Positions 52,403 to 54,693 of a stretch of 54,693 nt of DNA are shown piece by piece; within the stretch, counting starts at the first letter, position 1; every line of letters starts with the position of its first letter. Location: the NCBI RefSeq assembly GCF_001586785.1, contig NZ_LUFH02000026.1:1-54693 (forward strand). Direction: 5' to 3'. Under the pieces are notes generated by a model. The model ran no database searches. It saw only the letters and a list, made by a program, of their open reading frames with translations, and had not been told where the DNA came from. Made by a program: the position numbers and the translations under genes. The DNA comes from Sphaerospermopsis aphanizomenoides BCCUSP55. Lineage in GTDB: Bacteria; Cyanobacteriota; Cyanobacteriia; Cyanobacteriales; Nostocaceae.

Positions 52403-52501
52403 TCTGTGTGACACTTTTACAAGCGTAACATGATAGTATTAAGTGAGACTTGAGAAGATAGTAAAATACCCGCACCTGGCGAGTTTGAATATAAAAAGGT
52501 A
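52403..52501 (+). promoter_or_regulatory. tpsB leader/promoter region
   Basis: Near-duplicate of the tpsA leader (68-154). The complete GTCACAC/GTGTGAC inverted repeat of the tpsA side is missing here; only the right half (GTGTGAC) is kept. This is the divergent promoter region shared with the sigma-factor operon. Confidence 0.5.
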
Positions 52502-52814
52502 GTGGTGCGATTTACCTATATTTTCCCTTGGTTGCTAGTCAGCAGCCTGATCTCCTTGAGTCTAACTTCTTTGAACTCAGCCAGAGCGCAAATCACTCCA
52601 GATAGTTCTCTTGGTGCTGAAAGTTCGGTTGTCACCCCTAATGAGACTATCAAAGGGATTCCCAGTGACAGAATTGATGGGGGCGCAATTCGCGGGGGGA
52701 ACCTATTCCACAGCTTTCAAGAATTTAATATTGAGTCAGGGCGAGGGGCATATTTCACCAATCCCAGTGGCATTGAGAATATTTTGACGCGGGTGACGGG
52801 AAGTAAAGTTTCTC
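52403..52814 (+). repeat. Long direct repeat, copy 2 (tpsB 5' end)
   Basis: About 412 bp homologous to 68-484: leader, signal peptide and start of the TPS domain. Small differences include a 6-bp shortening (YFTNPSG versus YFNNPHPNR) and scattered substitutions, so the duplication is not brand new. Similarity stops abruptly after the VTGS-x-VS codons. Confidence 0.85.
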
Positions 52815-54481
52815 ATATATCAAATAGTAATTTCAGCCTATCCCAACAACTACCGCCACCCCAAGATGTTCAACCCCCCGCCCCATCTCCTCGACAAACG
52901 CCCCAACCGCTGCAACCGTTACCACCACCAGCAGAACTACTCCAACCCTCTTTTCCAGATACCCAACCTCAGCCGACTTTACCAAAGGATGTTCCGCAAA
53001 CTATTACGGTGCAAAAGTTTGAGGTTGTGGGTAGTACAGTATTTAGCCCAGAACAGTTAGCCAAAGTTACTGCCGAGTTTACCAATAGACCAATTACTTT
53101 AGCAGAACTGTTTCAGGCTCGCTCGAAAATCACTGAACTATATGTCAATAAAGGGTACATTACCTCTGGCGCATATATCCCAGAGCAAGCCATACAGTCG
53201 GGTGTGATTAAAATTCAGGTGGTTGAAGGTAAATTAGAAGATATCCAAATTACTGGTACCCACCGACTGAAAGTCAATTATCTCCGTAGTCGCTTGGCAG
53301 TTGCAACATCCCCGCCCCTGAATCGAGACAAGTTACTAGAAGCACTACAACTACTGCAACTCAATCCTTTGATTGATAACCTCTCTGCTGAACTGTCAGC
53401 TGGAGCGCGTCCAGGGACGAGTGTGTTACAAGTACAAGTGAGGGAAGCAAAATCTTTTAGTAGCGAAGTAGCTTTAGATAATGGTCGATCGCCTAGTGTG
53501 GGTAGTTTTCGCCGCCGTATCCAAGTCAGAGAAGCGAATTTGTTGGGTTTGGGAGATAATTTGAGTTTAGCTTATGCTAACACCAATGGCAGCAACACCT
53601 TCGATACCAGCTATACATTACCCCTTAATCCCCGCAACGGTACACTCAGCTTTAATTTTGGCACTTCATTCAGCAATGTGATTGAAAAGCCGTTTAATAT
53701 TCTGGATATTCAATCCTCTTCTCGCTACTATGAATTGACTCTCCGCCAACCTGTAATGCAAACTCCTACCCAAGAATTCGCCTTGGGATTGACTGCTTCC
53801 CGACGGGAAAGTGAAGCTAGTTATATCAAAGGAGAACGTTTACCTTTCCCTTCCTTGGGTGCGGATGACGAGGGACGCACGCGAGTATCTGCGTTACGAT
53901 TTTTTCAAGAATGGACGACTCGCAATAGCCGCCAAGTGTTCGCCGTGCGATCGCAATTCAATCTCGGTATTGGTGCGTTTAATGCCACCATTAATAACGA
54001 CTCTCCCGATAGTCGGTTTTTCTCCTGGCTGGGACAAGCCCAGTGGGCGCGGCTGTTAGCACCAGACACTTTATTAATCCTGCGTGCTAATACGCAACTA
54101 GCATCCAGAAACTTATTACCTTTAGAACAGTTTGGTGTAGGTGGTTTAGATAGTGTGCGCGGTTACCGCCAAGATTTTCTGTTGGCAGATAATGGAGCTT
54201 TAGCTGCGGCGGAAGTGCAAATACCAGTGCTGCGGTTATCCCAGTCGAGAGGGCTGTTGCAGGTGATACCTTTTGTTGATTTTGGGGTAGCTTGGAATAA
54301 TTCTGGCAGGAATCCTGATCCTAATACTTTAGCATCCCTGGGTTTGGGTTTGCGTTGGTCACAAGGCGATCGCTTCAACGCACGTCTTGACTGGGGTATT
54401 CCTCTAGTATCTGTTGACCCCCAAGCTAGGACATGGCAAGAGAACGGGTTATATTTTTCTGTAGTTTATAATCCTTTTTAG
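52502..54481 (+). CDS. TpsB outer-membrane transporter with TpsA-derived N-terminus
   Basis: 659 aa. Residues 1-30 are a signal peptide, and residues 31-104 are a TpsA TPS-domain fragment (GIPSDRIDGGAIRGGNLFHS and on), followed by a Pro-rich linker (115-160). The remaining sequence is an ordinary ShlB/FhaC-type protein: POTRA_2 (about 162-240, VQKFEVVGSTVFSPEQLAKV), a second POTRA (about 240-320) and a 16-strand barrel with the VRGYR motif at 552-556. It ends in Phe, the outer-membrane assembly signal. It exports TpsA across the outer membrane. GTG 52502 was used because upstream frames lack a start; GTG 52505 also fits. The chimeric N-terminus probably provides the signal sequence and promoter for TpsB. 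Confidence 0.9.
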   Translation: MVRFTYIFPWLLVSSLISLSLTSLNSARAQITPDSSLGAESSVVTPNETIKGIPSDRIDGGAIRGGNLFHSFQEFNIESGRGAYFTNPSGIENILTRVTGSKVSHISNSNFSLSQQLPPPQDVQPPAPSPRQTPQPLQPLPPPAELLQPSFPDTQPQPTLPKDVPQTITVQKFEVVGSTVFSPEQLAKVTAEFTNRPITLAELFQARSKITELYVNKGYITSGAYIPEQAIQSGVIKIQVVEGKLEDIQITGTHRLKVNYLRSRLAVATSPPLNRDKLLEALQLLQLNPLIDNLSAELSAGARPGTSVLQVQVREAKSFSSEVALDNGRSPSVGSFRRRIQVREANLLGLGDNLSLAYANTNGSNTFDTSYTLPLNPRNGTLSFNFGTSFSNVIEKPFNILDIQSSSRYYELTLRQPVMQTPTQEFALGLTASRRESEASYIKGERLPFPSLGADDEGRTRVSALRFFQEWTTRNSRQVFAVRSQFNLGIGAFNATINNDSPDSRFFSWLGQAQWARLLAPDTLLILRANTQLASRNLLPLEQFGVGGLDSVRGYRQDFLLADNGALAAAEVQIPVLRLSQSRGLLQVIPFVDFGVAWNNSGRNPDPNTLASLGLGLRWSQGDRFNARLDWGIPLVSVDPQARTWQENGLYFSVVYNPF

Positions 54482-54530
54482 TTTTTACTTAGGGCCAGAT
54501 TCTGATGGATTGAATAATGTATCTATCTAT

Positions 54531-54552
54531 GACTTGAACGAAAAAATGAGCC
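54531..54552. repeat. Left arm of the inverted repeat spanning the window ends
   Basis: GACTTGAACGAAAAAATG and the next four bases match the complement of 40-61. The following stretch has several GAGCC-containing repeats (aatGAGCC, acGAGCC, atGAGCC) to the end of the window, and no gene. See the right arm at 40-61. Confidence 0.65.
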
Positions 54553-54693
54553 AAATTGTGAACCATAAAACGAGCCATAAGTAACGACAAAATAAGCCTT
54601 ACGAGAAAAAGCGAAATAAAACTTTGCAGCAAATAATGAGCCAAAGTAGATTTTCTGCACCATAATATGAACATGAGTTGAAAAACTTGCTAA

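Noticed and set aside
1-54693. tRNA, rRNA or known riboswitch genes
   Set aside because: I looked for tRNA-like T-arm/anticodon patterns and rRNA segments by eye and found none. A covariance search would be needed to exclude small RNAs.

Overview
The window looks like a plasmid from a filamentous, heterocyst-forming-type cyanobacterium (Nostoc/Anabaena/Calothrix group). HIP1 octamers (GCGATCGC) are scattered throughout, heptanucleotide STRR-like repeats are present, and many proteins belong to typically cyanobacterial families (DUF928, DUF1822, CHASE2-CHAT, Nostoc-type dynamin-like GTPases, cyanobacterial TpsA/TpsB). It carries ParA, ParB, an archaeo-eukaryotic-type primase/Rep protein, a relaxase with a MobC-like partner, a tyrosine recombinase and an HU protein. 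I see no rRNA, tRNA or housekeeping gene. I infer that it is the complete circular replicon: no gene crosses either end, a 22-bp inverted repeat (20/22 matching) has one arm at each end, and closing the circle puts tpsB directly upstream of tpsA in the usual operon order.

Layout, with the circle closed. (1) Surface/secretion and CHAT module (46.7-54.7 kb and 0-7.5 kb). A leftward operon encodes a sigma-70-like factor, a DUF1822 protein and a CHASE2-CHAT membrane protein, followed by a small secreted protein. Facing it is a rightward set of tpsB, tpsA and a TPR-CHAT protein. The TpsB gene is chimeric: its leader, signal peptide and first ~100 codons are a copy of the 5' end of tpsA. (2) Dynamin island (8.2-22.6 kb, all on the minus strand). 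Five different dynamin-like GTPases sit with a class 3 lipase, a small coiled-coil protein and a C39-like cysteine peptidase; an IS4-family element has inserted among them. (3) Short secreted proteins (SH3b, DUF928) and a 52-aa membrane protein lie among MITE-like repeats (22.6-25.8 kb). (4) Plasmid backbone (26-46.4 kb): parA, a tandem-repeat region that may be the centromere, parB, a large SF1 helicase, mobC/relaxase, a remnant antitoxin, a GNAT pair, a Xer-like recombinase, HU, an AbiEii/MNT-like nucleotidyltransferase, and a candidate origin upstream of the primase gene.

The most unusual features are these. A 20-bp perfect palindrome occurs seven times, always in the same reading frame (SRRNVSPN), in the linkers of both ParB and the helicase. 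A 29-bp palindromic element is repeated in frame in the relaxase and nested in a MITE. A 33-bp element encoding VNKTKK(P/N)NQLV recurs four times upstream of, or at the start of, minus-strand genes. The two concentrated functional modules are the five-dynamin/lipase/peptidase island and the sigma-DUF1822-CHAT cassette facing a two-partner secretion locus.

Functions are assigned by reading motifs and recalling families, with no database search. Repeat coordinates were read by eye and could be off by a base or two.
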